From Helicoverpa zea (lineage: Eukaryota > Arthropoda > Insecta > Lepidoptera > Noctuidae), in the NCBI RefSeq assembly GCF_022581195.2, contig NC_061474.1, positions 3,410,001 to 3,474,000 of the forward strand: 64,000 bases of DNA, written 5' to 3'. This document shows positions 1 to 13,733 of this stretch, in pieces. The translations under genes were made by a program, and so were the position numbers. A model generated the notes under the pieces. The model was not told where the DNA came from. It saw only the letters and a list, made by a program, of their open reading frames with translations, and made no database searches. Numbering within the stretch: position 1 is the first letter of the stretch; each line of letters opens with the position of its first letter.

Positions 1-3000
1 GTATTGTTTAAATGTTGTGGCCGATTTTGGGTCTAATGGGTATGGCGGTGATTTGGTACAACTATTTCAGTGCGTGAGTGGAGTTTTTGGATTTTGTTGT
101 GACTGAATTAGTTAGATTTTCGGTACATCACTTTATGTATCTGAAACTGTATATGATTTATAATATATTATGTTGCTTCACTACAAAAACGTCCCTGGTT
201 TCATTGACTTTACTATATTAGGTCTGAAATGGAAAGAATTTCTTAAGCTTGTCACTCAAAAGTTCAAAATATAAATCGTCAATCATCATACCTAAACAGA
301 TGGGTAAGTAGATATCATGTCGTTGTCGTTGAATCTTGAGTTTGAATAAACAAAATCTTATCAAAATTACGGTTGATCATTTCATCCTTCGCAACCCCTA
401 TACATTCACCCCTTAGCTGGATTGCAGTATTTCGCAGGCGTCTATAACATCATACCAATATGCCATTCATCAGTCGAGGCGTTGCTAAACACCGGCGGCC
501 GCGGGAGATAACCGCGCAGTAAACCGACAACAATGCCCTGACTCGCACTCAATAAAAGATGATAACACATGAAATATGAACTGACGACACCCCTCTTCAT
601 CTCACTAAAACCAACCCTAAACTCGACTCTATTCAACACGAATAAAGTTCCAATCGTGTTAACCCCGACCCCAAGTTATGATATTTCAAAAGCGAAGACA
701 GTGTTAGCATAATAAACGCGCTCCAATGAAAACAAACCGCATCCAGCTCACGAATACAGCCAAATTTCCCAAAGAAAACATACCAAGTTACAACGTTTCG
801 GAACGAAGCGGTGACGGCGCGAAACAAAAGCGCGGGAATCGCCGCCATTGGTGGAGGAGGTGGGCGGACTCCCGGATAATATGGCGGAAATATTACGAGC
901 CGAGGAGGTATTCAAGGTGCACCGGGAGGAAGGGTGGCCCGGGGGACTGGAAGGACACCCCCCGGAGAGGTTAATTACCCGCCGGCCGATAAGGCAGCGG
1001 CTCGCTAATTACGTACTTATGGCGGACTGAAATTAAGTTATCGTCGGCGGGAAAACGACGTTCACTTTGTTTGCGTTCCGTTTTACGGATAATATGTATT
1101 CTGCGGCGCTCGAGAGTAATGGAACAAAATTGGCGGCTATTCAGTTTTATCTTTTATGTCTGAGTAGAGGAAGCGTAGCGTCGTTCTCAGATAATGGAAT
1201 CATTGTTCAAACAGCGCTCGCTCCGGGGACTCTTTTTAATCGTTTAACTTAATTTTTGCTTTGTTTTATATTCAAACAAGCTTCGTCGATTTGCGTTTCA
1301 TTAAAATATTAATCTGCCTTTTGATAAAGTAGCGAAAAGAATAAGAAAATCCGAAGTAACGCATGAATTTGTGAAGAATTTTATATTCACCGGAGTCGTT
1401 CATATTTTAAGTAGATATTAGAGAGATAGCGAAATATACTCAAGTGTGGCAAACAACACGACTGGCAGCTGAGCTCCCAAATAAAATGCGATAAAATAAA
1501 AAGATGCCGGCGACAAAACGTAGATACTTATACATGAACCAACTTATTTGCGTCACCAGCCAGATACCGTGTCTCTCTTGTTACTTCACGAATAAGGATT
1601 GAAATGGGCAAGCAGAGGAGTTCATAAAAAGCACATAAAAAGTTGTAAGTTTATACATATTTACCACAAAAGCGGCTCAGCGAGAGATCGCGGGATCTGT
1701 TCCCCGGTTTTATTTTTCCAAGCTCTAAATGGAGTCGGTGGAGCATTTAAATAAGCTTCGCCGCCTGAAGTATGGTAATGTTAGTAATACGCGGAAAGAA
1801 ACCGCGCCGTTGCTTTCAGTGTCGGCCATTTTGAATTTCCTTTTATTTTAGTCCGCTGAGACATGATCCCTTGCTATGTGATTATTTGATAATGTACTCA
1901 GAGGGAAAAAAATCTTTTAAGACTAGAAAAGATGGAGTATTTTGATACACTTAACTACCTATTCTTCCTTAACTGTAAGAATTCTCATCTATTAGAATCT
2001 TTCCTTCTGAAAAAAATCTTACACATTTCATATCATCCAAACCGAAACATCGTTAAACAAAGAATACAATGCACTCATTAACAAAATACCCAATTAATTA
2101 AACCCAAAACGAATTCCGAAAGCGATTCGTCTTCATTCCTAATTATTCCCGAACGATTAATGAATGTAGCATGTAAGGACATGTTCTAAGGGAGCCATAT
2201 GTCTTCACTGATCAAAGACACCGTTCGTTTTTTGGCTCATAATTAGTAACAAATTATGTAACAAAAACTCCTTGGTATGCTCCCTTCTTGCTGTGAGAAT
2301 GGCGTGAACTGAGTCATGGCTCATCTCCCGTAACGCGTTGGGAATATTTAAACATAGACTTTGTAATGGAAGCAGTCTAAACTTGCATTCATCACTCATC
2401 TCTGTAGTGGCAGTTGGAAGTCGCGAACGATGAATGGCAAAGCTCGTGAAGGTATGCTTTTATCGTAGAAGACTTAATAAGGTTTTGTTTTGGCACTTGG
2501 TCTTGACCAAAATTTAAATAGGTACCTACTCTACTTTGTAGGAGTTTTGATTTCTTTTATATTGCACATGCCTGAGATTATCTCAGAAATTAGAAATACC
2601 TAATGAAGTAATTAAATTTTAAGCAGGAACTAAAGGAAAGTAGATGAAATCCATTTTCCTCGGCTATCAAAGTTTACGTAACATAATGTAACAAATCACT
2701 ATAATACAAAATATAAAGATTGCATAACAAGGATATTCCTACATTATAATGAACACCGACACCATTTTCGGCGCTGCACCATCTAATCGTCGTCAGTCCT
2801 GAAGGCGTCACGTTCGGATGCACGCGCGGCGCGCATAACCGACCGTCCGGGCCCTCCTCCCAACTAATTCAAACTAATTAGCTTCCGTAAGCTGTAAATC
2901 TAACGAATACTGCGCCGACGTCATCGCGCGCGCTTTGATCACGCGCCAACTGAATCGGAACGCGACATGTGAATGAATGAACTGAACGATTTTTGAACGG

Positions 3001-4140
3001 AGCGTTTAATGTCAAATGTGGCGGGAATTCCGCCGACCCCGAGTTTTATGACTTCATTCCGGAGGTGCCTAGATACTTAACAAGAAATAGGCGTATACTT
3101 TTATGATGATAACTCGTAAACTTACGAATATGTTAGTTCAACATGGTTCTTTATTTAACTTTTCACCATTTAGGTAGGTACTTGAAAATAAAACACATAG
3201 ATCGACATGTACATCAACTCAACTTACAATTGTCCCTCACCTGCCAAACCAAACCCAACTTAACCAAACCATGCATTAGCTTCAAATTAGTACTTACCAC
3301 ATTACAAACACATACAGCACCAAGCTCAAATCACACGGTCACGCCGTTAATCGTTCTATCATATCAATCAGTCGTCCAGAAACAATCAATTAGAAAGCGA
3401 TCCCCTTTCAATTATTCCCCGCATCGGTACGTAATTGCCTCGCCAGCCCCACCTAGGGGCGGTCCGGGGAACCGATTATGTGTGATCGGTGATGGACATT
3501 CTATTGCCTTGATAGCACTTTGATGACGTAAGACGCGAGTGTAACAACAGTCCTGTGATTGATTGAGGTTGTATGGAATTGCTGAAGCGGGAGTGTCACC
3601 TTATCTATAGATGTGGAATTCTAATTGCTTCTTGGGAATGTCATTGAAAACCTCAGTAACTGTATACATTTTTGCAATAAATAAATAAATATATTGTTGT
3701 AGTCTCAATTGTACGATCGGCCCCTTATTTGGTATCCGTTGACTGAAAACTGAGACAATAATAATAATACAGTGCATTATAATGTAGGAATGCGGCTAGT
3801 GTATCAAGCTGAAAAATTAATTCTTGTGAGACTAATTAAGAACTCTATTTAATCAATGACATCTTGCATTCGAAAGATTTCCAATTTCTATTAGAATCTA
3901 CCTATTTTCTCGCGTTATAGAGAATTCATTCAAACACCTTGCCATTTGTCTCTTAATCCGTTCATTAATCTACATGATAGAACTAATTAACTAAACCCAG
4001 TTTATTTTCACGATTTTCTAATAAAACATTTACATCACCATAGCGTCACGTTTCGCCACTTGAGACGTCGACAGTTTAATAAATAAACTATGACTTAAAA
4101 AATTCAATAGGCAATCTATATACTCCAGGTATACATTTCT

Positions 4141-4339
4141 CCCCAGCGGGGCCCAGCAGGGCCAAGGCCTGCCGGGGCTGCGGGTTGTTCGAAAGAGATA
4201 CCGCGGCCCTGGTACATAAAAGGCCTATGACGGAACACGACGATTTTAGTCAGTAAGAGTCTGACACTCCCTCACCGCTGCTAACCCACAGCGGGAGGGG
4301 TCATTTGATGATTTTAGTCGATAAAAAAAAAAAAAAAAA
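4141..4339 (+). repeat. SINE-like repeat with poly-A tail
   Basis: A GC-rich head and a conserved block (TAACCCACAGCGGGAGGGGT) are followed by a run of about 17 A, the layout of a retroposed SINE on the + strand. The conserved block recurs inverted at about 33772-33880 and 37305-37400 inside SAC2 introns, so this is a dispersed family. I recognise it as a common lepidopteran repeat but cannot name the family. Confidence 0.6.
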
Positions 4340-4825
4340 GGTATACATTTCTATAGATATCAATATCAAAAGCTGAACCGTATGTAATTTAGTAGGCCTT
4401 GCTAATTTCAGGAACTAGCACTCCGTTTTGAAAAAGTCCTTTAGTGTTCGACAGCACAAACCTCAATTTTTTATTCCCATGTTCTCTAAGGACAAATTGC
4501 GGAATCTCGGGCAACCGCTAATTAAATATAAATATCCATGTTAATGTAATGTAATAACATTTCAATTAATGAAAACAGAGCTATTTCTGTCTATTGTAAT
4601 GCAAGATCCCAAAGGCCATAGCGACACGAATACACCCCGTATGGTAACCACCTGAGTCGTCGACAGGCGTGATGGATGATGCTCGCTGTCAGTCCCCCGC
4701 TACCATGATCCGATCCCTGGTCAAGCCCTGCTGTACACTTAATTTAATTTAGATTAGCAACGAGCTTGACCGGTTCATTTTATGAAATAATTATGATGAA
4801 ATGATTTAATGAAAAAAATAAATAG

Positions 4826-4903
4826 ATCTCAGTGGCGTGCACTTGGAGAGGCCTATGTCCAGCAGTGGCCTGCGATAGGCTGATGATGATGATGATGATG
4901 ATT
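4826..4903 (+). repeat. Lepidopteran dispersed repeat ending in (GATGAT)n
   Basis: The block contains GGCCTATGTCCAGCAGTGG and ends in a GAT microsatellite. The same unit is found inverted at 9297-9379. It is a very common lepidopteran repeat tail; whether it belongs to a SINE, a LINE or a Helitron cannot be decided here. Confidence 0.6.
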
Positions 4904-5229
4904 TAATGAACCGTCTGCCTAGCTAAAAGTAAGAAGTAGGTAAGTAAGAACCTGTATCACTTTTAGGTATATGAAATAAAAGCCTTAACTACGAAAATGT
5001 AAGAAATATTATTGATACATACTTGAGATGCTTTTGAGACGTCGGATTATGTAATAAGAGAGATCTTTATCTACATATTTCCTCTATTTTTAACCCAAAA
5101 TAAAACCTACACACATCTTCGAAACCAAACCTCTTTCGTCGCCCCAAAAAAGTAAGCAAAAAACGTCATTCGAAATCCAAAACATGACAGATGTCAAGTG
5201 ACAGTGTCAAAAATCTAAAGCAAGCAAAT

Positions 5230-5259
5230 ATGGCTATACCGGTTTTAATAAATCTGTAG
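5230..5259 (+). promoter_or_regulatory. Possible upstream ORF in the 5' leader of the coiled-coil gene
   Basis: A nine-codon ATG-to-TAG frame lies 38 bp ahead of the start chosen at 5298. If the transcript begins upstream of it, it could lower translation of the main frame. The transcript start is unknown, so this is only a possibility. Confidence 0.3.
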
Positions 5260-5297
5260 TAGTGGCCCTCGTGGTATAATGATACCCGAGAGTTATC

Positions 5298-7267
5298 ATG
5301 AACGCTGTGACCGCCGCTGGTTTGGGTGTGGCAATTGTATTAGTAATACTTTTCCTTAGGTGGAAATGGAGATCTTTTGCTGCTAAGGTAGGCGTCACTA
5401 CACTCTCGTACTCTATGTTCAGGTTGCCAGTAGTTGGAACTATGATAGACTTTACCTATGTGTGAGTGAGTTGCCGGGTTGTAGCTTATGACAGTTGGGA
5501 TGGTCATCACTTGTGTTATGTAACAAGTAGTGGGTATTTTGGAGGAAATTCATATGGCTTCCTTCATAGAGCAAACAAACCCTAAAGTTGAGTACCTTCG
5601 CCCGTCGTTGTCATTACAATATACACCTGGTTTAGTTAAGATCGTAAATTCCTAGTTTTTTTTGCAAAATGATTTATAATCAGTTCCAATGTTCTGTTAC
5701 CTATAACTTTAACTTACTTTTAAATATATGTTCAAATAACATAACAAATACATTTTTCTATAAAATTCGAAAGCAGACTTCCCATTTTCACAAAAACAAC
5801 ACCCCCTTTACAAAGCAACATTGTAATTTTCGGACTTTCTTCAGGAAATCGAAGAAGATGCACATACATATGTGCCGTGCGCGCCAATGCAGGTGGTGCA
5901 CCGCCTGTGTCCGCACCACAACGTGGTGCAGCGCTACGAGGTCGAGGAGAAGGACTCCTTGGACGAACACCTCGATGTCCTCACCAGGAAACTCGCTGAA
6001 AAGGTAATACGTGTTCGAAAATGGTCAGAGATAGATTGAAATGCGGAAATCTGTAGGAAGGACTTTTGTTTTGTGTTCAATTATAAAACATATTTAATCT
6101 CAGGTTTCCGCATTTGCCTTTTTCTTCAGCATGTCTCAAAAAAAATCCTCAGCTTTCCCATTACTTACCGCACGGAAACAATGCGATTTCATTCATTTCA
6201 AGAGTGTTACCCCAATAACCTTAAACAAATTCTGGCTTCCAAAAAAAAACAAAATCCGCACATTATGACCGACAATTTCGAGTCCAAAACCCACGAAGGT
6301 GCGACAAGTTGCGCGGGCCACCCGCGCAACATGTCGCGCCTGGACCAACCACATGCTCACAGGAGGGTCGTCTCCGACTATCCAAGTCCAAGATTCGGGA
6401 GACCCAAAACGAAATCGAGAACCTGCACGCGATAGACCATGACGTCAGGGTCCGCTACCGGGAGATCATGGAGTCGCTCCGCAAGGACCTGCTGAGCAAC
6501 GAGAAGGAGTGCAAGAGGCTTCAGGAGCAGATCGAGTGGGTCTCCCGGAGACGGGCCGAGCTTAAGGATGAGGTATGATCCCTATATTATTTACTTGTAA
6601 TTTTGATATCAGGTAATTAAGAGTACCTAACTGAGTAGAAATCACTTGTAGTTTGGCACGACTTTAAGATTCTTTACTTGTCAGCTTTTGTAGTGAGTAC
6701 CTAATTGTAATTAAGAGTAGCTTCTCAGGATGCACTTAAACATATAACATGCTAAGTAGAGCCGCTACATAATTTAGACGATATTTTTTTTTATCTTGTA
6801 ATTATAACTGTAGATTTAGTAATTAACAAACTTTTTTGTACAAAATGAAACATTCTACAATCAAGACTGCATTCTTTAACGCAACCGCAAAAAATATCGG
6901 AAAGCCAATCTATGGTATTCATTCACAAGGATATTTTGCTAGAAATATCAAGTTCATAATTTGTTTTTTTCTTATGCTGTAGTTGTCCAACTAAACATTA
7001 ACATTGGTCCGCCCTTAGGTCCGTCGAGGTCAGAGGTTATACGGAGAAGCAGCAGCAGAATTGGCGAGCAACCTTGCAGAACTGCAACGAGGCAGGGTGC
7101 CCGATTACCGGATCATAGACAAGCCGCAGAGACAACCCTCCCTGACTTCCCTCAGACTGCGCAAGGAACCACATCTACCTAGAGCCACTCCAGTCGGCTC
7201 CGTAGTCATCAAGAGTACTCCTCCGATGTCGCCAACAAATGTTTCACGAGGAGAAATAATGGAATGA
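5298..7267 (+). CDS. Small single-pass membrane protein with coiled coil, unknown function
   Basis: Four exons: 5298-5387, 5845-6003, 6363-6572 and 7019-7267. All junctions are GT-AG and all are phase 0, giving 235 residues and ending at TGA 7265-7267. The N-terminus is a hydrophobic stretch (about residues 6-21) followed by the basic RWKWR, which suggests a signal anchor with the rest in the cytosol. Residues about 75-165 are rich in E, K, R, L and Q with heptad-like spacing, a likely coiled coil. The C-terminal tail is rich in P, S, T and R and probably disordered. Exon 3 and exon 4 are much richer in GC than their introns, which supports coding. An ATTAAA poly-A signal lies about 110 bp after the stop. 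I do not recognise the family. The exon chain is well supported; the function is not. Confidence 0.72.
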
Positions 7268-8502
7268 GCTTCACTAATCTATGACCCGGCAAGTAAAAGT
7301 CCAAATCGTGGGGTGATTTTTTTATATTGATATTTATTTTTGGTTGTATTTATTTTCATATTGTTATTTATTTATTAAACGATTTAAATTATTTCTTAAT
7401 TTTATTTAATACAACATTCTTTTCACTAAATCTGAAATGCGAGAGTGAGACCGTCGATAAGTACTAATCAACACATCGCAATCAAAGCGCAATAAAAAAT
7501 AAGTGAACGCACGCATCAGAAACAATGACAAACCACCACAGCGCACTCGGAAACGACCCCCTTTTATTTTATATCTCTCGTTAATTCCGAGGGTTAAAAT
7601 CCCCGAAAAAGTGAGCACTTGCCTTGTTTACAAGGTTTTAGATTTTAATTTAGATTGGGGTTGCGTCACTTTTGCGCGCGAAACGACGTAAACGTCAAAC
7701 AGTATGGCGGGGAAATTGGGCTCTTTTCAGTTGTGCGATTAGGTCGCCCGGGACTTACGAGGGGCGCTCTCGGCGTATCCATTAAAATCGCATTCGTATG
7801 TGATCACCTAATACAATATCATCAAGTCCGTGCCGGGGGTGCTTTGTGAATAATTTCGCGGCAATCTGCTCCCGTTTGTATCGGATTTGTATAATTTCAT
7901 AATTGCTACGGTTCAAGTAACTTTTTGTTGAGTCAATCTCTATGGACTTTTGTTATAAGAATTGATCGAACTTATTCATGACTCGTAACTGATTAAGGAT
8001 AAAAACTTCAAGACTTATGATCCTTTAAGTAATAAAGTCTTATCTTGCAATCTCCACCGTCCTATACTTATCTTCATTCATAAATATTAGGGCTAAGTAC
8101 TAAGGCCGAGGCCATAACTAATCAAAAAACTACCACACTAAAAAAAACAATTAAAAACCAACACCACATCTGTCGCGATTGAAACGCATGAGCATCACTT
8201 TTGTCTGTCTGTTTGTTTTCCTTTGCCTCACATTTGTTCCGCCGGGGGCGGTCCACAAACAAAACTACTTGAGCTCCTACTAATGTGTCAATCAATACAA
8301 CATGCTTCTGGTTTACAAATTAGGGCTGACTCGATTCTATTTTCATTACGAAGGTAAGGGTGACGAGAGCAATTGAAATTACCATACGAAAAATGAAGAA
8401 CGTAAGACGGTTGACTATGAGTGAATAATTAGTTAGGTACCTACATAATCTTCTTGTGGAATTGTTCTTGAAATGAGACACAATTAGGTAATTTGTTAAA
8501 AA

Positions 8503-8787
8503 AAAACGGCCAAGTGCGAGTCGGACTCGCGCACGAAGGGTTTAGTAGGGAAAGGTACGAATTTATAAAACGGACATAAAATCACGTTTGTTTTATGGGA
8601 GCCCCCCAAAATATTTATTCAATTCTAGTTTTCAGTATTTGTTGTTATAGCGGCAACAATAATACATCATCTGTGAAAATTTCAGCTCTCTAACTATCAC
8701 GGTTCATGAGATACAGCCTGGTGAAAGACGGAAACATCGGAAACATCCATATTTATAACCTCCTCCTTTTTGGGAAGTCGGTTAAAA
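8503..8787 (+). repeat. Lepidopteran repeat (GGCCAAGTGCGAGTCGG family)
   Basis: It starts after an A-run with GGCCAAGTGCGAGTCGGAC and ends at GGGAAGTCGGTTAAAA. I recognise this opening as that of a very widespread lepidopteran dispersed element. No coding potential remains. Confidence 0.65.
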
Positions 8788-9296
8788 CAAGTTTCATTAC
8801 TTGGAACAATCTTTTAATGGATTCTTAACTTAAGTAATACCACCAATTCAGCATATTATTGTAACCGTCTTTATCCCCACAAATTAATACGTCTTCAAAT
8901 AAGCAATCGAAGGCAACAATAAGGATGTAATCTCGTTCATAGACGATATAAAACCTCGTACGGCCGCCATCGCTGCAACGAAGTCTTTTGTCGCTGGTTT
9001 TCATTTGACGGCTCACTTGCTCGCAACACTGCGGCCCTGGTACAATTTAGGCTAGCTTTATATATTTTGTATTGTTTTCGGATTTGTAGATATAATTTGA
9101 AGATAAATAAATACAGCAGCTTATAATATAGAACAAGATGTTTCGCGAATAATTCGGTTTTAAGAAAATAATTAACTCTCTTGTATCGTATAATAATATG
9201 ACTTTCTTCATTGTCTAATCTTAAGCTGAATTAATAAATTCTTCATGCCCAAGTTCACCGACGAAATTGACATAAGTTTTTCTTAAAGTAACGGTT

Positions 9297-9379
9297 TCAT
9301 CATCATCATCATCATCATCAGCCTATCGCAGTCCACTGCTGGACATAGGCCTCTCCAAGTGCACGCCACTGAGATCGGT
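9297..9379 (-). repeat. Lepidopteran dispersed repeat, inverted copy
   Basis: Reverse-complement relative of the unit at 4826-4903, with the ATC microsatellite first and then the CTGCTGGACATAGGCCTC block. Confidence 0.6.
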
Positions 9380-12366
9380 TAAATAACGGTTTACCCACTG
9401 TGAATTTTCTCGCTCAAATTTCAAAGTAAGCAATTGTTTTAAGAAAAACGGACGTTTCGCTTCGTGACGCTATCGACGAAAATTAGCCCGACAGTTTCGT
9501 TTTTTCATAAATCCCTTGATAAACCTACTAAATAATAGGCTTCTACTCGTACGTAAGAATTGCTCTTTATAAAATCAGTTTCAGGGAAAGACCTATAACT
9601 GAACCCTCTAGTATCTTAACCAATATTAAAACTACCATTACGTTTTATCTTAATACAAAAAGAAAATGTAAAATAATTGAATTAAATAATACGAAGTAGG
9701 CAAATTTTAATTCATGCAAATGTATTCAAGACCACATCTAATCTCGTTTAACAAGCAAAGGGTTAAATGTAACAAGCCATAAAAATTCCGCCAGCAATCT
9801 TAGCAAAATTAAACATTATTCCTAATTGTAAAACACTTTACAAGCGAAATTATCAATTTGTTCCAACGAATAATTAAATGGAGATTAAATGAGGTAGTCA
9901 GCGCCATCTATGTTTTCTCTATGTAACAGAGCTTTTGTTTTCTGAAATAGAATTTTCATAGATAAGTTTATTTTCACGAACAGATGTTAATAAATATAAT
10001 TTTGAGATCACCCGAGGTGTTCATTTCATGTCACCACTTTAGAGATTTGATTTGTACGCAATTAAGATTAAAGGGTAGGTACCTACATTTTATTTACCAT
10101 GATCAACATCACAGTCAGGATAATAAGACTTGAATATTGAAACCGTAGATGACTCTATCACTAAAGTTTGCGGTAAGTTATGTTACTTTATGTAAAAGTA
10201 AATTCAATTTTTACATAGGCACACATGTACCTACCTACCTATCATATCTGGTATGTGTAAGTAGGTATATACCTAGGTATAGTAACAAACTACATAACAA
10301 GCAAAACACTCCCCCGAGAGTTATTCCCGACAGTTTTTAAATTCGCTAAGCGACACACACGTACACAGTGTTTATGTTATAAACAAACCAACAAACATTT
10401 TCTATTAATATGAACATTTGCCGGACAAAAATCAACCTTATTTTCCAAACATTAAAGTCGCCGTATATTTTTTATAGTGACGTAGTTGCTGCTGTTATAT
10501 CTACTGGATATTAAAAGTTACGCCACCCTTCTAAGTAGAAGCTTTTTTTCTTTTTGTCCTTAATGTAAAAAGAAAACGCGAAAAGTTTGGGGACGCGCCG
10601 AGTTTAAATTTTTCCACCCTTAATGCGCTTATTACGAGTGGGGGAAAATTTGATGGTTCTCAAACTTTTCAAATATGGACGAGGTTTTTATTGTGCCTAT
10701 AGAGTTTTTATGCTCATTGTCAGGCAAATGAGGCAAAGAATATAATGTTACGGGCTTTTTGACAGCATTGGTAATAATAAAGTTATCTTCCAATATATTG
10801 AAATTTTGATAAAATTAAGGAAAAATACAACCTACTTACAAACCCCTATAGTAGTACACTTAGCATAAACAGTCAATGCCCGGATATACGCCATGTAATT
10901 ATAACACGAATGGTTCCCACGTAAACCTTAGATAAATCCTCTAACAAATAAAGCAATTAAATAGATAACATTTTTTCCTAAAGCCACATTGAGATCCATC
11001 GTCTGGGTAGAAGAATCATCCACACTGCACGCCAGTACGGGTCGCCATTTACATTTTTATTTTATTTACAGCTGGCAATCGCGACGCACAGATAATTTCG
11101 TTCCTCTAACGGCGGATAGAATAAATTGGAAAGTTACAATAAGGCTTTGCCGTAAAACGGGAGTTAAGTAGACAATCAGGGAGGATTTTAAATTCATTAT
11201 TGCGTATCCTCGCTAAGGACGAACGATTTACGTTAAAAAATATATGAAGGAACAAGATAATGCTATTCCTAAATCTCTTCGATTTAAAAAAAAGTCGGTT
11301 ATAATTTCATAACGCCATTTCCATCAACAAATTGACTTGTAGCCTTTATTGTAGTTTCTAACGCATTATAAAATCCATTCAGCAATAACGTATGGATTAA
11401 TCCTGTCTCTTCTAGGTTTCATAACGCAGCAACTCTAAATCCAGCTATGTTCTTCTAAACGAGGGTTAATAACGAACTAGTAGTAATCGACCTTGTTGAC
11501 TCATTTTCATTTCACTGCAATTCTCAATTTAATCAAACTTGGGTACTTGTAAAGAACCTTATAAGAGTAGGTACGTATCAAAAATCCGCAAGTTGATGTA
11601 ACCCACAATCCCCAGTTCAGATAAAAACGTGCGCCCTAAGCCCGTCGTGTCGTTTTCATTAGTATTTTATTTTCCCACATTTCCAACGCCCGCCAGTCGC
11701 CACCGTTTTATTTATATCGAAGTTTTTCTTTTATTTTCGCCGAAACTTTCCAGCGTGGAAAGTGCATTTTCCGGCGGTAATTTGAATACCTACTCGCATT
11801 TTTTATTGGAGAAGTAAGTTGCTTTTTAGTGTTTTTTCATTTACGTGTTAAGGTGGCTTTGGCAATAAGCTACTAATTATAAACACGCCCACAGCTTATG
11901 ATCGAATATTGTTTTTTTATGGATTTGTTCAGAATATTCAGGATTTGAATTCTAATGTCAATAAGTAAGAGCGGTGTGTAATAAGTGCATTATCCCGCGC
12001 GAAATAGTGCGACTATAGACCAGCAGATAAAAAGCAAGGAAATTATTTAAAAGGTGGCCAATGGAAAATTGAATATCTCGGGGCTTGATTTAGAAGGTGA
12101 AATAAAAAAAAACTCATGTTCCATGATCTTTATTCATATAATCCTAGAATCAATTTCGAACGAATTGTAATAGCATCAACATAATATTATGTTTTTAACA
12201 TATTATACTAAAACCATGTCACATTACATAGCTTCTCTTGCTCACTTACATTATAAATTATTTAATTAAAATCAACTAATAATTAAACATACACATTGTC
12301 ATCTAAGGACAGGAACTAGTATTAATAGATATTGAGGCGAACAAATATACAAGACGGTGAATATTA

Positions 12367-12774
12367 GAGATGTCACGAATACTGTAAACTGTTCAGCCGA
12401 ATACCGAATAGTAAATCATGAAAAAAAAAATCGAAATATTACTCGCAAAGATGTTCAATCAACCAACAAATAAATTAAAATTAACATACTAATATTTATA
12501 ATCTACCAATGGTAAGTTTTAAATAAGATGTGATAATAAGTTGTAGTAACGGTTTTGATGAATGAAAACATTTATCGATACCCGACTATTGGGTTTTACC
12601 TACTTCCAAAAACAGCCTTTATACCCACACTACTGCCAGTTAATGATAAATAAATCTTAGCAAATATGTTTTGCTACCATTTTTAGGGACCTTTTGGGAT
12701 TTTGAGATACCTGAATATTCGGCGCCGAGGTTATATATTCGGTATTCGGCCAAATAACTATTCGTGGCAACTCC
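12367..12774. mobile_element. MITE-like element with imperfect terminal inverted repeats
   Basis: The left end begins GAGATGTCACGAATA and contains GCCGAATACCGAATA. The reverse complement of the right end begins GGAGTTGCCACGAATAG and contains the same GCCGAATACCGAATA, so the inverted repeats span roughly 45 bp with mismatches. ATTA flanks both sides (12363-12366 and 12775-12778) and may be the target duplication. There is no coding sequence, so it is a non-autonomous DNA element; superfamily unresolved. Confidence 0.55.
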
Positions 12775-13691
12775 ATTAAAACTGCCAATAATTAGCCTAA
12801 ACGTCATTTGCGCATTAAATTTTTGTTATATTACCAAAGATACATAGTATGAAAAGGCCGGTATCTTAGTTCAAAGTAATAGGTACCTAAAAATAAGTAA
12901 TTAAATATAAAATAACGCGATGATCATTAAAATTACTATTTACAATAATAATTATATTCAAAGTCTTCTTTATTTTACAGTTTATGTTATTTTTTACTAC
13001 AAAATCATAATAAGTTTAGGTACTATACATACTTCATAGTACTTTAAGTTATGAAATTTTGCTGAAATTAGAGTATACAGTAAAATTTAAGTTTTGGCTA
13101 CAATTTTTGTATTCAGTTTGAACTTTTAGTAGTTTTAGTAGTTCAGTAAACTGAACCTTATTATATTTTATCTATTTCATTAGTAAATTATTTCTTTTTT
13201 TTTAGTTCATATTAATACTAGTGCTCTTACTGTTTGAATTCTTTAAGATCTATTGTATTAAAGAGTAGGTAGAAAACATGAATTGAATAGTTTTGATTCT
13301 ATTATATTGAAACCTACACACATCAAATTTAACAATTTACATACTTATTGGACAATAGTACATATTTTGTGTTTGGCTAATTTCATCGAAATAATAATCG
13401 GAAATATTTCATGGATTTTATGGATAAATCTACAGATGTAAATATCTATTTATCATAAAATTTTAAACTTTTACATAATTAGTTTTTTTTTTTATACAAA
13501 TGAACATGAAATATGAATCTCTATTCCAAAATAGATATCACACACATCTCGTCCGAAATCTAATGTTCAAATAGAGATTATTTGCTTAATATTTAATATT
13601 AATTTAATATCATGAGATAATAACTTGCACGGTCTATACATTACTATACACATTTTTGTTTTACATCCAGTTAAGTTTTGAATACACACTA

Positions 13692-13733
13692 AAGGTACGA
13701 GTTCGCAGCCGACCGCAGGCGAACTCGTACCTT
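13692..13733. repeat. Perfect 15-bp inverted repeat
   Basis: Arms AAGGTACGAGTTCGC and its exact complement are separated by 12 GC-rich bases in an otherwise AT-rich stretch. It may be a relic of a palindromic MITE or a structured RNA; nothing chooses between these. Confidence 0.5.

Larger units (their letters stand above)
1..5229. other. Gene-poor region, no supported gene
   Basis: I see no exon chain here. Open frames are short, low in complexity and unsupported by splice sites. Two GC-rich, CpG-rich stretches stand out from the AT-rich background (about 820-1030 and 2755-3065); they could be regulatory or the edge of an upstream gene, but nothing in them proves it. Recognisable repeats at 4141-4339 and 4826-4903 are listed separately. 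Confidence 0.6.

Noticed and set aside
848..1030. GC-rich 60-codon frame
   Set aside because: No ATG at its start, no family resemblance and no splice partners; GC content alone opens frames here.
3143..3523. Open frame of 126 codons on + strand
   Set aside because: Low-complexity, AT-biased, no domain, no splice signals or codon bias; a chance frame.
7074..7267. Alternative short gene starting inside exon 4 of the coiled-coil gene
   Set aside because: The frame is open upstream to a clear acceptor at 7017-7018 and joins exon 3 in phase, so it is a terminal exon rather than a separate gene.
9297..9379. CRISPR-like or satellite array
   Set aside because: Only a short ATC microsatellite attached to a known lepidopteran repeat; no regular spacers. 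CRISPR arrays are not expected in an animal genome.
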